Assembly: GCA_030626025.1 (NCBI GenBank)
Contig: DAOUPT010000031.1
Location: 1 to 38,447, forward strand
From: Anderseniella sp.
Lineage (GTDB): Bacteria > Pseudomonadota > Alphaproteobacteria > Rhizobiales > Aestuariivirgaceae
Length of the DNA: 38,447 nucleotides
Reading direction: 5' to 3'
Under the pieces are notes generated by a model. It did no database searches. It saw only the letters and a list, made by a program, of their open reading frames with translations, and had not been told where the DNA came from. A program made the translations under genes and the position numbers. Below, piece by piece: positions 26,360-35,769 of the stretch; positions within the stretch are counted from its first letter, which is position 1, and every line of letters begins with the position of its first letter.

Positions 26360-28870
26360 ATGAAAACCCATGCTCGTGTTGTCGTTATCGGTGGTGGTGT
26401 TGTTGGTGCCGGAACGCTTTATGCGCTGGCCAAGAAAGGCTGGAGCGACATTGTGCTGGTTGAGCGCAATGAATTGACGTCAGGCTCCACCTGGCACGCA
26501 GCTGGTTTGTTACCGCTTTTCAATATGAGTTATTCGGTCGGCAAAGTGCATCAATATTCTGTCGAGCAATATGAGAACCTTGAAGCAGAAACCGGTCAGG
26601 ATGTGGGTTTGCGGCAGGTTTCCAACATCCGCATGGCCCAGACTCAAGATCGCTGGGATGAGTTTATGTATTATGCCGGGATTGCTGAGACCATTGGCGT
26701 TGAGGTTAATCTGCTTACACCAGAACAAATTAAGGAAATTTGGCCGCTGTGTAATACGGAGGGTATTTTGGGCGCTATTCAGCACCCGCGCGATGGTTAT
26801 GTTCAACCCGCTGATCTAACGCAAGCTTATGCCAAAGGGGCTCGTAACGGTGGTGCAGAAATTTATCGTAATACCTGGGTTCTTTCTATCGAGCAAAAAG
26901 CCAATGACGAGTGGTTGGTCAAAACCGACAAGGGCGACATCACCTGTGAACATCTGGTCACTGCAACCGGTAATTTTGTCCGTCAGACCGGCGATATGCT
27001 CGGACTTGATATTCCGGTTATTCCGGTTGAGCATCAGTATATTGTTACCGAGCCGATTCCGGAAATCCTCGAGCGGCAAAAACAGGGCTTGCCTGAAATG
27101 GGGGTTTTGCGTGATGCCGACTCGGCCTGGTACATGCGTGAGGAGGCAGGTGGTCTGATCCTTGGGCCTTATGAAAATGGTGCGCCGTGTTGCTATATCG
27201 ATGGCCCTGATGATACGGCTGAGTATGAGTTGTTTCAGGAAGACCTTGAGCGGCTTGAACCATATATTGAAGCCTGTATGGAGCGGGTGCCAGTGTTTGG
27301 TGAAGTGGGTATCAAGAAGGTTTATAATGGTGCGATTTGTTATACGCCTGACGGGTCACCGATTATCGGGCCGGCATGGGGAAAGAAAAACCTGTGGCTT
27401 AACGAGGGTCATTCGTTTGGCATAACTGCTGCCGGCGGTGCCGGTTGGCAACTGGCTGAATGGATTGTTGAAGGTGAACCGACTATCGACATGATGGGTG
27501 TCGACCCGCGCCGCTTTGGTCCCTATGCGTCTCGCGGCTATCTTAAAGAGAAAAACGAGGAAGCCTATCGTAACGTTTTCACTCACCACTATCCTGATGA
27601 GGAACGCGGTGCAGCACGTCCTCTTAAACAATCGCCATGCCATGACCGTCTGAAATCTCTGGGGGCTGTGTTTGGTTCGGTTTATGGTTGGGACCGGGCT
27701 AACTGGTTTGCTCCGGAAGGTTATAGTGTCGACCCTGAGAAAATAGGTCATCCTGGCATTATCACCAACAAAAACCATCCGCCTATTGTCGAAGGTGAAC
27801 CGGTCAGAGAGCTATGGTCATTCCGGCGTTCAAATTACTTCGAGCACGTTGGCAATGAAGTGAAAAATGTTACTGAAAATGCCGGTCTGCTCGACATGAC
27901 CGCTTTTGCCAAATACAAAGTTACCGGTACCGATGCCGGTGAATGGCTCGGATCGATTCTTGCCAACCGGATTCCCAAAGCCATCGGCCGGGTGGGCTTG
28001 TGCCATTTGCTGACCACGCAAGGCGGTGTTCGCTCAGAATTCACGGTTTATAAAATTTCTGAAGGTGATTATTATCTGGTTGGGCCGGGTGCATTTGAGC
28101 GTCATGATTGGGATTATCTCAACAAGTTGTTGCCTAAGGATCTTGATGTCAAACTTGATCTGATTACCACCCAACAGGGTGTGTTGGTTCTGGCCGGACC
28201 GCGTTCACGCAATATTTTGCAAAAACTTACTGATACGGACTTGTCCAATGACAATTTCAAATGGCTTACGGGTAAATTCATCAATGTCGGGTTTGCTCAG
28301 GCGCATGCTTTGCGGGTCAATTTTGTTGGTGAATTGGGTTGGGAACTGCACCACCCGATAGAAATGCAAAATACGATTTTTGATTTGGTGATGGAAGCGG
28401 GCGCTGAATTTGGCATCAAACCTTTTGGCATTCGGGCGATGACAGCGATGGCGATCGAAAAGTCTTACCGTCTCATCGGGCGCGAATTGTCTATTGAATA
28501 TTCTGCTTATGAATCGGGACTTGATCGTTTTGTTCATCCCAACAAGGGTGAATTTATTGGTCGTGACAGACTTGTTGAGCGTCATGCTGCCGGTGACAAC
28601 TGGAAATATGTGACCCTTGAAGTTCATGGTGTTACCGATGTTGATGCCCGCGGTTCAGAGGCTATTTCTGCTAATGGGAACCTTGTGGGGCGCGCCACGT
28701 CAGGTGGTTATGGCTGGCGGGTTGAAAAGTCTCTGGCCCTTGCCATGGTGAAACCTGAATTTGGAGAGCTGGGTACTGAGCTGGAGATCATAATTCTCGG
28801 TGATCTTTATAAAGCAACCATAATAGCAGAATCCCCATTTGATGGAGAGAATGCCCGCCTGCGGTCATGA
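26360..28870 (+). CDS. dimethylglycine/sarcosine dehydrogenase-like FAD protein with folate-binding domain
   Basis: 836 residues, AAAGGAACG ahead of ATG 26360. Residues 1-~400 are a DAO-type flavoprotein: Rossmann GGGVVG (11-16) and SGSTWHAAGL with His46 at the place where FAD is covalently bound in dimethylglycine and sarcosine dehydrogenases. After a linker (~400-470) comes an aminomethyltransferase (GcvT-like) half, with FRRSNYFEHVGNEV, DMTAFAKYKVTG, NFVGELGWELHHP and ATSGGYGWRV. Such enzymes remove an N-methyl group and pass it to THF as 5,10-methylene-THF. The exact substrate (dimethylglycine, sarcosine or another N-methyl compound) is uncertain. It stands alone with 97 bp upstream, in which I see only a small hairpin (CCAC...GTGG). 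Confidence 0.85.
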   Translation: MKTHARVVVIGGGVVGAGTLYALAKKGWSDIVLVERNELTSGSTWHAAGLLPLFNMSYSVGKVHQYSVEQYENLEAETGQDVGLRQVSNIRMAQTQDRWDEFMYYAGIAETIGVEVNLLTPEQIKEIWPLCNTEGILGAIQHPRDGYVQPADLTQAYAKGARNGGAEIYRNTWVLSIEQKANDEWLVKTDKGDITCEHLVTATGNFVRQTGDMLGLDIPVIPVEHQYIVTEPIPEILERQKQGLPEMGVLRDADSAWYMREEAGGLILGPYENGAPCCYIDGPDDTAEYELFQEDLERLEPYIEACMERVPVFGEVGIKKVYNGAICYTPDGSPIIGPAWGKKNLWLNEGHSFGITAAGGAGWQLAEWIVEGEPTIDMMGVDPRRFGPYASRGYLKEKNEEAYRNVFTHHYPDEERGAARPLKQSPCHDRLKSLGAVFGSVYGWDRANWFAPEGYSVDPEKIGHPGIITNKNHPPIVEGEPVRELWSFRRSNYFEHVGNEVKNVTENAGLLDMTAFAKYKVTGTDAGEWLGSILANRIPKAIGRVGLCHLLTTQGGVRSEFTVYKISEGDYYLVGPGAFERHDWDYLNKLLPKDLDVKLDLITTQQGVLVLAGPRSRNILQKLTDTDLSNDNFKWLTGKFINVGFAQAHALRVNFVGELGWELHHPIEMQNTIFDLVMEAGAEFGIKPFGIRAMTAMAIEKSYRLIGRELSIEYSAYESGLDRFVHPNKGEFIGRDRLVERHAAGDNWKYVTLEVHGVTDVDARGSEAISANGNLVGRATSGGYGWRVEKSLALAMVKPEFGELGTELEIIILGDLYKATIIAESPFDGENARLRS

Positions 28871-28957
28871 CTTACGGTTGTATTGTGTTGCGTCGTACTT
28901 TGTTTGTGATATACGTGATGTATTGATTTTATAAAGTCTATGCCCGGGGGCAAAGTA

Positions 28958-29935
28958 GTGTCCATCAAATTCTTACGATTGGTTTTGGGTATCATGGTGC
29001 TTGGCATTTTGACATCCGTGGCTAATGCCGACCCGAAAAGCAGTCTTCTTTCTCAATATGGACCGGTCTCTGATACTGAAACCTGGTCGATGGTGTCGAA
29101 CGCCCGCCAAATCACCCCGGCTAGCAATGATCTGCAGTTCTCTGTCAGCGATTACAGTGCCGGCCTGTTTTTTACTCACGTCAAAGATATACCCCTGGAT
29201 ATTGCGGGAGTTTATGGGGGTACCTTTGCATTGGGGTTTTCGACCTGGAATTGGGGTAACAACAAGTTTGGTTTTCATTCTGAAGGCTGGTTTGGCAAAA
29301 ATACCGGCTCTGGTGGTGTGGATAAGCTTGGCCATGCCTTCATCAGCGCAACCTTGTCAGACTATTTTACCGATAGAATTCGCCAGTCATCGTCCTCTCC
29401 GCAAGGGGCGGCAGAAAGCGGTGCTCTTTTGTCTTTAGGTGTGATGAGCATTGTAGAAGTATTTGATGGATTCTCCAGTGATCATGGGTTTTCATATGAA
29501 GATATGATTATTGATTCGGTCGGCATCGGGTTTTCCTACCTGAGAAATACCATCCCCGGTTTAAGGGAAAAAATTGATTTTCGAGAGGAATATGCTCCGA
29601 CCAAATACACCAGGGGATTTCATCCGTTTTTAGGTTATGAGGGTAAGAAATTTATCCTTGCGGTCAAGCTTTCCGGTTTTGAAAAATTTGAAGACACACC
29701 TTTGCGATATGTCGAACTGCATGCAGGCTATTATGCTCGTGGTTTCTCGGCAGCTGCACGACGGGTTGGCGCCCGCAAAAGGCGCACGCCCTATTTTGCC
29801 ATCGGCATCAACCTGTCGGAACTATTGTTAAAAAAACGTCAACCCGATGAGCACTGGGCAAAGAACTGGAGCCGCTTTGGTTTCGAACACTTCCAGGTAC
29901 CCTATACTTACATCGGCACGAATTACATCAAATAG
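28958..29935 (+). CDS. DUF2279 (YfiM-like) exported protein
   Basis: 325 residues from GTG 28958, which follows GGGGG at a good distance and gives a clean signal peptide (SIKFLRLVLGIMVLG, cut after VANA); the ATG at 28940 is an alternative. The hallmark of DUF2279 is DKLGHAFISATLSDYFTDRI in the middle, flanked by aromatic Gly-rich strands (FALGFSTWNWGNNKFGFHSEGWFG). Another His/Asp pair is in VFDGFSSDHGFSYEDMIID. It is probably periplasmic or outer-membrane. The function is unknown. It ends 16 bp before the convergent fhs stop. Confidence 0.72.
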   Translation: MSIKFLRLVLGIMVLGILTSVANADPKSSLLSQYGPVSDTETWSMVSNARQITPASNDLQFSVSDYSAGLFFTHVKDIPLDIAGVYGGTFALGFSTWNWGNNKFGFHSEGWFGKNTGSGGVDKLGHAFISATLSDYFTDRIRQSSSSPQGAAESGALLSLGVMSIVEVFDGFSSDHGFSYEDMIIDSVGIGFSYLRNTIPGLREKIDFREEYAPTKYTRGFHPFLGYEGKKFILAVKLSGFEKFEDTPLRYVELHAGYYARGFSAAARRVGARKRRTPYFAIGINLSELLLKKRQPDEHWAKNWSRFGFEHFQVPYTYIGTNYIK

Positions 29936-29951
29936 TATTTCCTGACATTCC

Positions 29952-31625
29952 TTAGAACAGTCCTTGAACCAACCCCTCATCATCCAGACCGATTGCTTCG
30001 GCTGACGGAACTCTTGGCAGGCCGGGCATTGTCATAATGTTACCGCAGATGACAACAATAAATTCTGCCCCGGCAGACAGGCGAACTTCGCGCACTGGCA
30101 TAACGTGACCGGTCGGAGCGCCACGCAAGGTTGGGTCGGTGGAAAATGAATACTGGGTTTTGGCCATGCACACGGGCAGGTCACCATAACCTTGTGATTC
30201 AAAATTGCGCAAAGCATCGCGAACCGACTTGTCTGCTACGACTTCGTCAGCCCGATAAATTTGCGTGGCGATGGTGTCGATCTTGTCCCACAAAGAGCAG
30301 TCGGTTGTGTAAATTGGTGCGAACTGACTGGCACCTGAGTCGGCAATTTCAGCAACACGCTGTGCCAGCTCTTTGGTACCTTCACTGCCATGAGCCCAGT
30401 GTTTTGCGGTGATGGCTTCAACACCGTATTCTTTACAATACTCCTTCACCAGATCAATTTCTGCATCGGTATCATAGATAAAGTGGTTTACGGCAACGAC
30501 GACCGGAACACCAAACTTTTTGACATTCTGAATGTGACGCCCAAGGTTGGCCAGACCATTAGAAACGGCTTCAAGATTTTCATCTTGAAGTTCGTCCTTG
30601 CTCAAACCGCCATTCATTTTCAGCGCTTTGATTGTTGCAACGATAACAGTCACATCAGGCTTTAACCCGGCTTTACGGCACTTGATATCGAAGAATTTTT
30701 CAGCGCCAAGATCGGCGCCAAAGCCTGCCTCGGTCACCACATAATCAGCCAGTTTCAAAGCTGTTTTTGTTGCCATAACCGAGTTGCAACCGTGGGCGAT
30801 ATTGGCAAAAGGGCCACCGTGAAGAAAGGCCGGGTTATTCTCCAGCGTTTGCACGAGATTTGGCATCATTGCATCTTTCAGCAGCACTGCCATGGCTCCG
30901 GGAGCCTTTATATCCCGCGCCAGAATTGATTTGCGCTCGCGAGTCTGGCCAATCACAATCTGACCTAGCCGTCGTTCAAGATCTTCCATCGAAACAGACA
31001 GGCACAAGATGGCCATAATTTCAGAAGCCACGGTAATATCATAACCGGTCTGGCGGGGAAAGCCGTTGGCTACGCCGCCAAGTGAGCAAACAATATCACG
31101 CAAGGCGCGATCATTCATGTCCACTACCCGTCGCCAGCTGATCCGGCGTTCATCAATGTCGAGTGAATTGCCCCAATAAATATGGTTGTCAATCATCGCT
31201 GACAAAAGATTGTGAGCTGCACCGATGGCATGAAAATCGCCGGTAAAATGAAGATTGATATCTTCCATCGGAACAACCTGGGCATAACCGCCACCGGCAG
31301 CGCCGCCTTTCATGCCAAAGCACGGACCAAGCGATGGCTCGCGCAGGGCAACAATGGTTTGTTTGCCGATAGCATTTAACCCGTCTGACAGACCAACCGA
31401 TGTGGTGGTTTTACCTTCGCCAGCCGGCGTCGGGCTGATGGCGGTGACCAAAATCAGTTTTCCATCAGATCGATCTTTGAGACTGTCAATATAGTCAAGT
31501 GTCACTTTTGCCTTTGTATGGCCGTAGGGAATGATTGAATCAGAGGGAATACCTATCTTGTCAGCAATTTCGCTGATTGGTTTCATTTTGGCAGTGCGGG
31601 CAATCTCAATGTCACTATCGGCCAT
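29952..31625 (-). CDS. fhs: formate-tetrahydrofolate ligase
   Basis: 557 residues, AAAGGAAC before ATG 31625. P-loop TPAGEGKTT at 66-74, then [53 protein letters not shown] and [13 protein letters not shown]. The enzyme links formate and THF with ATP to make 10-formyl-THF, and can run backward to yield formate and ATP. With formate dehydrogenase and a methyl-to-THF enzyme next door, the reverse reaction is a likely use in methyl oxidation; the direction is inference. Confidence 0.96.
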   Translation of the reverse strand: MADSDIEIARTAKMKPISEIADKIGIPSDSIIPYGHTKAKVTLDYIDSLKDRSDGKLILVTAISPTPAGEGKTTTSVGLSDGLNAIGKQTIVALREPSLGPCFGMKGGAAGGGYAQVVPMEDINLHFTGDFHAIGAAHNLLSAMIDNHIYWGNSLDIDERRISWRRVVDMNDRALRDIVCSLGGVANGFPRQTGYDITVASEIMAILCLSVSMEDLERRLGQIVIGQTRERKSILARDIKAPGAMAVLLKDAMMPNLVQTLENNPAFLHGGPFANIAHGCNSVMATKTALKLADYVVTEAGFGADLGAEKFFDIKCRKAGLKPDVTVIVATIKALKMNGGLSKDELQDENLEAVSNGLANLGRHIQNVKKFGVPVVVAVNHFIYDTDAEIDLVKEYCKEYGVEAITAKHWAHGSEGTKELAQRVAEIADSGASQFAPIYTTDCSLWDKIDTIATQIYRADEVVADKSVRDALRNFESQGYGDLPVCMAKTQYSFSTDPTLRGAPTGHVMPVREVRLSAGAEFIVVICGNIMTMPGLPRVPSAEAIGLDDEGLVQGLF

Positions 31626-31670
31626 CTGATCAGTTCCTTTGTAAATTATTTTTCAGTGTTTTCATACTAC

Positions 31671-31682
31671 GTGAATTTTCAC
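31671..31682. repeat. small inverted repeat upstream of fhs
   Basis: GTGAA-TT-TTCAC, 46 bp upstream of the fhs start. It could be an operator half of a dyad. No matching copy was noticed elsewhere, so support is weak. Confidence 0.3.
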
Positions 31683-31716
31683 ACTATGGAATTCCATTCT
31701 TGGGACCTGCAAACGA

Positions 31717-31743
31717 GCGACAAATTCAGCGACAAAAGCGACT
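31717..31743. repeat. GCGACAAA direct repeats between fhs and the GGT-like gene
   Basis: GCGACAAA at 31717-31724 and 31729-31736, then GCGACT at 31738-31743. They lie 44 bp before the gamma-glutamyltransferase-like start in the 161-bp divergent gap. They may be regulatory or chance. Confidence 0.35.
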
Positions 31744-31786
31744 AACTGCATTGACCGGTTGTAACTATTTGAGCAAAGATGCAGCT

Positions 31787-33373
31787 ATGAGAAATTTTCA
31801 TTTACCCGGTCGCTCACCGGTGATGTCGCGCAACGCGATGGTCGCCACTTCAAGTTCTCTTGCCAGTATTGAAGCTGTTAATGTTTTGCGGGCAGGTGGT
31901 AATGCTGTTGATGCGGCCATTACAGCTGCCGGGGTTTTATTGGTGACCGAGCCTCACATGACCGGTATTGGCGGTGATTGTTTTGCTCTTTTGTCACTCG
32001 CTGATGGAAAGATCGTCGGTTTGAATGGATCAGGGCGGGCATCGGCCAACGCCACAGCACAATGGTTGAGAAATGAGCAGTTGGGTGAAATTGGACCAAA
32101 TAACATTCATGCTGTGACCGTTCCAGGGGCTGTTGATGCCTGGGCGAAATTGCTCGAAAAATATGGGACCTATACATTGTCTGACGCCCTCGGCCCGGCT
32201 ATTTCACACGCCCATGCCGGTGTTCCAACAAGTCAGCGCACGGCATTTGACTGGCGAGATGAAGTTTCACGATTATCACGCAATAAAGGCTCGTCCAGGC
32301 ATTTATTATTGAATGGTAGGGCTCCTCGTGTAGGCGAAATCATGCATTTCCCTGCATTGGCTGCAAGCCTTGAGAAAATTGCGACGCATGGGTCGGAGGT
32401 GTTTTATCAGGGCGAGTTAGCTGATGACATGCTCAAAGTACTGGCCGATCACGGGAGCATACTTGATCACAAGGATTTTGCAGAGACCAAAGCAACCTGG
32501 TGTGAGCCGCTCAAAACGGAGTTTGCCGGGCGTACAATTTTTGAATTGCCACCAAATGGACAAGGTATCACAGCGCTAATTTCGCTTAATATACTCAAGT
32601 CATTTAATCTTGGCGCTTTAAAACCGGACAGTTCACAGCGTTGGCACCTGGAAATAGAGGCGATGAAACAGGCTACAATTCTCCAGCATCGCTATATTGC
32701 TGATCCTGAGTTTATGGATATGGCACCGGCTGATTTATTGGATAATACTCTGGTTCAAAAAATGGTCACTGCTATAAACTTAGATGTGGCAAATCAAAAT
32801 CCTGAAGCACATATCGGTTTGCCAGGAACCGATACGGTTTATTTGTCTGTCGTTGATGAAAACGGTATGGCGGTTTCTTTTATAAATTCGATCTATCAAT
32901 CATTTGGCTCGGGGATAAGCACTGAGAACTCCGGGATATGTTTGCAAAATCGCGGCGCTTGTTTTGTCACCGATCCGGATCGTCCAAATTGTATCGGTCC
33001 TTCCAAACGCCCCCGCCATACGATCATTCCTGGACTGGTGCAAAAAAACAATCAACTTGAAGCGGTTTTTGGCGTCATGGGTGGCGCTTATCAACCGATG
33101 GGGCACCAGAGTGTACTGGTAAACCGCTATATTTATGATATGGATCCGCAAGCGGCGCTCGATTTTTCCCGGTTGTTTCATCAAAATGGCGTCGTTGGAG
33201 TTGAGGGCGGCATTTCGGCAGAAACTTCTATTGGCCTTGCTGAAATGGGCCATAAACTGGAAAAATTACCAAACCCGCTTGGAGGGGGACAGTTTATCCA
33301 TTGTGATAGATTATCGAATAAACTTATTGGCGGTTCAGATCATCGCAAGGACGGTTCGGCTGCAGGTTATTAA
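31787..33373 (+). CDS. gamma-glutamyltransferase family protein
   Basis: 528 residues from ATG 31787; the open frame back to 31577 overlaps the divergent fhs gene and is not family-like. It is an Ntn-hydrolase precursor: N-terminal part SSSLASIEAVNVLRAGGNAVDAAI, EPHMTGIGGDCFAL and NGSGRA, then the likely self-cleavage site with nucleophile Thr350 in GTDTVYLSVVD, and ENGMAVSFINSIYQSFGS. The C-terminal part carries GVMGGAYQPMGHQSVL. No signal peptide is seen, which suggests a cytoplasmic member of the family that acts on an amide or gamma-glutamyl compound rather than a classic periplasmic GGT. The substrate is unknown. Confidence 0.85.
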   Translation: MRNFHLPGRSPVMSRNAMVATSSSLASIEAVNVLRAGGNAVDAAITAAGVLLVTEPHMTGIGGDCFALLSLADGKIVGLNGSGRASANATAQWLRNEQLGEIGPNNIHAVTVPGAVDAWAKLLEKYGTYTLSDALGPAISHAHAGVPTSQRTAFDWRDEVSRLSRNKGSSRHLLLNGRAPRVGEIMHFPALAASLEKIATHGSEVFYQGELADDMLKVLADHGSILDHKDFAETKATWCEPLKTEFAGRTIFELPPNGQGITALISLNILKSFNLGALKPDSSQRWHLEIEAMKQATILQHRYIADPEFMDMAPADLLDNTLVQKMVTAINLDVANQNPEAHIGLPGTDTVYLSVVDENGMAVSFINSIYQSFGSGISTENSGICLQNRGACFVTDPDRPNCIGPSKRPRHTIIPGLVQKNNQLEAVFGVMGGAYQPMGHQSVLVNRYIYDMDPQAALDFSRLFHQNGVVGVEGGISAETSIGLAEMGHKLEKLPNPLGGGQFIHCDRLSNKLIGGSDHRKDGSAAGY

Positions 33374-33507
33374 TTTGTTTGTCGGTTTCATTGTGACTTT
33401 TCATGCATGCTGGCACGGCTGATTGTAATCTTGGTAAAATTACCCGTTTCTTTACGAATTTGCGTTAACTTTAATCAACCTGTCAAGTTTGTTTGGAGTA
33501 ATTTGCG

Positions 33508-35736
33508 TTGAATCAACCAGCTTTTGTTGCCTTGCCTGAGCAACATTCGACCTCATCCCCCGATAGTGGTCATCCTGCCACAGAAACCCATATTGTGAAT
33601 GCGGAGTTTGATCGGGTGACCCGGTCGATTTCGGCTGTGGAGTCGGCAACATATCATTGGGATATTGAAACTGATGAAATTATCTGGAATGGTGACACCA
33701 GTCTGGTTTTTAGTCATGTTGATCCTGAGAAGTTTGCTAACGGACGTGCATATGCCAGCTTACTTGATCCGGATAATTTTACCTCGCGCTTTGAAACTGT
33801 CATGCGCAATAATCACAATGATGGCGGCACGGGTGTTCCTTTTTCAATCGAATATTCGATTAAGCCATTTGGCCGCGATCAGGAACAGTCCATCTGGATT
33901 GAAGACAGTGGCCGGTGGTATGCCGGAACCGATGGTCGGCCGCGGGAGGTTTTCGGTGTTGTGCGCCAGATTGATGATCGCCACCGGCAAGATCAACATT
34001 TGCAATTTCTGGGAAACTGCGATCCGTTGACTGGTATGATGAATCGGGGCCGCTTGGCAGAGGCACTGGGTGAAACGATTGAGCTTGCAAGAATGGAAAA
34101 CCATTCCAGTGGTTTTCTTATTGTTTCAGTAAGTAACCTTGCCATTGTCAATGATGCTTACGGATTTGATGTGGCTGATGATGTGATTTCAAAAATCGGA
34201 CGTCGGTTGCGAGAAGTTGTGCGAACCGGTGATGTTATCGGACGGTGTTCCGGGTCGAAGTTCGGGATAATTATGTCACGGGCAACCAGGAAAGAACTTG
34301 TTATTGCCGCAGAGCGATTTTTGACGATAGCCCGGCAGCGAGTGATTGATACCGAGATGGGACCAGTGTGGGCCATGCTGTCCATTGGTGGTGTGGCGTT
34401 GCCCAATGATGGTGAAGATGCCAATCTGACAATGGCACATGCTGAAGAAGCGTTAACAGAAGCAACACGGTTACCAACAGATGGTGTTGTAGTTTATCAA
34501 CCCTCAGCTGATCTGGTTTCAGAACGCAATCTTAATTCACGTTGTGCTGTGGAAATTGTTCACAGCCTTAAGGAAAATAATTTTACCCTTGCGTACCAGC
34601 CAGTTGTAAGTGCTCAAAGCAAAGAAATAATGTTTCACGAAGCATTACTGCGAATGAAATGTGACAATGGTGATTTGGTTGCTGCGGGTCACTTGATCCC
34701 GATTTCTGAAAAACTTGGTCTGGTCCGATTGATTGATCAATTGGTTCTCCACAAAGTTCTGTCAGCTTTGCGTCAATTCCCGCAGGCAAGAATAGCAATG
34801 AATATCTCCGGTGTGACGGCAAATGATCCACGCTGGTTTGGTAAATTGACTGAGATTCTTGAGGAAAATGGCGATGTTACCGATCGATTGACAGTGGAAA
34901 TTACTGAAACTGTGGCACTCGAAGATATTGATCAAACTGTAAAATTTATTGAAAAGCTGCATACCCTTGGTTGTAAGGTCGCCATTGATGATTTTGGCGC
35001 CGGGTTTACCTCTTTCAAGAACCTCAAAGTTCTCAATGTAGATAAAGTGAAGATTGATGGTTCGTTCTGTGAAAACCTTTCAAATAATCAGGACAATCAA
35101 TTTTTTGTACATACGTTAATTGAACTATCCAAAAAGTTTGACCTTGAGGTGGTGGCAGAGTGGGTTGAAACAGAAGAAGATGCCAAATTACTTACGTCAT
35201 GGGGGGTCGATTATCTGCAAGGTCGATTATACGGGATGGCAGAATCGCAATCTCCCTGGGGCGAACCGATTGATGAAGCAGATGAGGTTTGTGTTGTGCC
35301 GAGTGAAATTTTCCTTCGTGACAATGAAGAACTAGTTGCAGATGTTGGAAATGAGGACTTTGAACAGGTACTACACGAAGTAGATGTTAACAATAACCTC
35401 AGTAATAACATGCTTGCTGACACGACCGTTGTCGATGAAGTAGAGCCTGCGGTGGACTTGGAATTGGCACCGCGTGAGCTGGTGTCTGAACCATTTGAAG
35501 CGGTGCTACCTGTTGATGAGCAATTCTGCCATATCCCTGACCTTGTGGTAGAGAGCGATGAAGTCCTGGATATTACAACTAAAACGGATCACCCAAATCC
35601 TGCTGCACAGGAATTGGGAAATAATGAAATAACGTCCGATCAGAAGACCTCAAGCGTACTTGATGAAGAAATGCAAAAGCTGCGGGAGGCCATTCGGCTA
35701 ATTGATGCACCCTTTGCTGTAGAGAGTACGAACTGA
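33508..35736 (+). CDS. PAS-GGDEF(degenerate)-EAL cyclic-di-GMP protein
   Basis: 742 residues, TTG start at 33508 with GGAG at 33495-33498. Order: a PAS-like domain ~40-155 (ATYHWDIETDEIIWNGD ... GVVRQIDDRHRQ), a GGDEF-type domain ~165-320 starting CDPLTGMMNRGRL, where the signature is RCSGSKFGI instead of GGDEF, an EAL domain ~335-580, then an acidic tail of ~150 residues. The EAL catalytic set looks kept: HEALLR, AMNISG, VEITET, AIDDFGAG, VKIDG, VAEWVE, YLQG. It is thus probably a phosphodiesterase whose GGDEF part is inactive or regulatory. No membrane segment is seen. The gap 33374-33507 has no gene. Confidence 0.9.
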   Translation: MNQPAFVALPEQHSTSSPDSGHPATETHIVNAEFDRVTRSISAVESATYHWDIETDEIIWNGDTSLVFSHVDPEKFANGRAYASLLDPDNFTSRFETVMRNNHNDGGTGVPFSIEYSIKPFGRDQEQSIWIEDSGRWYAGTDGRPREVFGVVRQIDDRHRQDQHLQFLGNCDPLTGMMNRGRLAEALGETIELARMENHSSGFLIVSVSNLAIVNDAYGFDVADDVISKIGRRLREVVRTGDVIGRCSGSKFGIIMSRATRKELVIAAERFLTIARQRVIDTEMGPVWAMLSIGGVALPNDGEDANLTMAHAEEALTEATRLPTDGVVVYQPSADLVSERNLNSRCAVEIVHSLKENNFTLAYQPVVSAQSKEIMFHEALLRMKCDNGDLVAAGHLIPISEKLGLVRLIDQLVLHKVLSALRQFPQARIAMNISGVTANDPRWFGKLTEILEENGDVTDRLTVEITETVALEDIDQTVKFIEKLHTLGCKVAIDDFGAGFTSFKNLKVLNVDKVKIDGSFCENLSNNQDNQFFVHTLIELSKKFDLEVVAEWVETEEDAKLLTSWGVDYLQGRLYGMAESQSPWGEPIDEADEVCVVPSEIFLRDNEELVADVGNEDFEQVLHEVDVNNNLSNNMLADTTVVDEVEPAVDLELAPRELVSEPFEAVLPVDEQFCHIPDLVVESDEVLDITTKTDHPNPAAQELGNNEITSDQKTSSVLDEEMQKLREAIRLIDAPFAVESTN

Positions 35737-35769
35737 TTTGAAATCTGCAGGCAATGGGTCTGTGAACAA

